A stretch of 64,000 nucleotides of DNA from assembly GCA_016617855.1 (NCBI GenBank), contig JAECUM010017389.1, positions 1 through 64,000 on the forward strand, in the 5' to 3' direction. Both the position numbers and the translations under genes were made by a program. Of this stretch, positions 62,897 to 64,000 are shown piece after piece. Positions within the stretch are counted from its first letter, which is position 1. Every line of letters starts with the position of its first letter. Source of the DNA: Megalonaias nervosa (lineage: Eukaryota > Mollusca > Bivalvia > Unionida > Unionidae). The notes beneath the pieces were generated by a model. It saw only the letters and a list, made by a program, of their open reading frames with translations. It searched no databases and was not told the DNA's origin.

Positions 62897-64000
62897 TAAT
62901 ATACAAAATGTGTTTTAGGCTTTGCTACAGCAATATTGGATTATAGATATTTTCTCATAATGTTCTTGGACGGAAAGCGATTCCTTTTCGCATGCAGATA
63001 TTTATCAACCGGAAAAGATATTTCTTTCTGTTGTAGTTTGTATAAAGGTGTAATGAGCGATTAGAAGAAACTAGAGCTATTAGGGATAGCTGTCATTGCA
63101 ACGGACTGAGACGGAGTCAAGACGATAATAAACTGCAAAGGAAATTTGTTGGAAATACACTAGGTGCACTGGAATCCATAACTCTATCACATGATGATTG
63201 AGAATGCCGACTTTCAAGCTTATGCTGAACCTTAATAATTTCAAGCCGTTCAACAAATGCAGATAAAATCTCATGATAATAAGCAGAATTATTATCTGGA
63301 AACGACGTTGATGCGTCGGAAGATAGGGGCCATAACTCCCCAAATTATTATGTAGAATGCCGACAGTTGAACTCATCAGATAACTTTGTTCATTTATAGC
63401 TGCCAAACCAAGCATGGTTGAAATCCAATTACAATATAGACAGAAAATCTGAACAAATGAAAGTACTGTATGTGTTTATAAAATCAGGGACGATGACCCT
63501 TCTAAATGATACCGTAGAATGTTGAAAATAAAAGTAGCTGGAATTCGGTTAAAATGCAACAAATTCATGGTAAAGTTATGCTACAGAGAGAAAAGTGTGG
63601 ACGGACAGACAGACAAGTGTATTACTATAGGACTCCGTCTAACCGATTCCTAATAATCTGATATTTTCTCGCTGGTGTTGTCGCGAATTTTCACAGAAAA
63701 TGAAAAGTCATTTATTAAGTGAAAACCCCTTAAAGTGATGAGGCATACATAATGGGTTCAGACTTCATAGATCTGCAGATCATATAGCTTTGGTGCTGCA
63801 AGGTAACCCTTTTCCTTAAGTTTGTACCTAGCTCGAGTTATCACACAAAAACCCATTTTATTTGAGTTGCAGTGGCATTGGCCTTTTACTTATCATCTTG
63901 AAATTGTGTAGGTCCTCTTTTTCTTTTAATGCAAACAACCTATTACTTGTAATGCATGTATTAATGGCACATGCGATTTGACCTTTCTATCTTGTTTTCT
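62897..64000. other. Right-end interval
   Basis: No supported exon or repeat. A minus frame at 63,415-63,080 is without features. The sequence ends at the window edge, inside the host intron if the gene model is right. Confidence 0.4.

Overview
The window is eukaryotic DNA from an invertebrate, most likely a mollusc. It is AT-rich, full of microsatellites and transposons, and carries spliced exons. The mollusc guess rests on two copies of a tRNA-derived SINE whose 3' body (GGCCGCCAT ... GAAAAATGGCGTTAAA) is of a kind I associate with molluscan genomes. No bacterial operon, rRNA gene, real tRNA gene or CRISPR array is present.

Three broken Polinton/Maverick (adintovirus-like) elements dominate. 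Polinton 1 (about 3.1-17.9 kb) runs mainly on the + strand: fibre-like repeats, A32/FtsK-type packaging ATPase, two capsid-type proteins, small cationic virion proteins, adenain-like protease, a DUF5679-like zinc ribbon, a phospholipase A2-type domain, chromodomain integrase, an HNH homing-endonuclease-like gene and protein-primed DNA polymerase B, the last interrupted by a SINE with a 13-bp target duplication. Polinton 2 (about 26.57-44.82 kb, minus strand) is bounded by inverted terminal repeats of about 285 bp. It holds, in order of transcription, a short polymerase B, two BIR-domain (IAP-like) genes, ATPase, cationic proteins, integrase, small membrane protein, penton-like and major-capsid-like proteins, protease, and outer accessory genes. 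Polinton 3 (about 45.2-48.9 kb, minus strand) is a remnant of polymerase B and a capsid-type gene lying against the right end of Polinton 2.

The most unusual signal is in Polinton 2. Five of its TIR-proximal accessory genes are followed, 13-45 nt after the stop, by a 16-nt stem-loop like the 3' processing signal of replication-dependent histone mRNAs. Each is followed 10-12 nt later by a purine-rich stretch (often GAAAAGATAT) where a histone downstream element would lie. Two of these signals are inside the TIRs. Three left-end genes also share an upstream motif and a TATA-like box about 45-50 nt before the ATG. I infer an S-phase-type, poly(A)-independent expression cassette for virus-derived genes.

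A host gene threads through the right half on the + strand: a signal-peptide exon (26.08 kb) and three later exons (54.0, 62.0 and 62.8 kb) whose splice phases agree and whose product looks like the N-terminus of a cadherin-like, heavily N-glycosylated protein. Polintons 2 and 3, two foldback MITEs, a solo LTR with ATAG target duplication, a 5'-truncated retroposon tail with 13-bp target duplication and a decayed L1-like LINE (54.5-59.7 kb, minus) lie in its introns. The interval 17.9-26.0 kb holds a possible mariner-type HTH fragment, an LTR-like repeat and an inverted array resembling Polinton end repeats, and otherwise nothing I can support.

Nearly every viral gene contains frameshifts or stops, several at homopolymers. 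The copies look dead, although some breaks could be sequencing errors. Family names are recognition by eye; no database search was possible.
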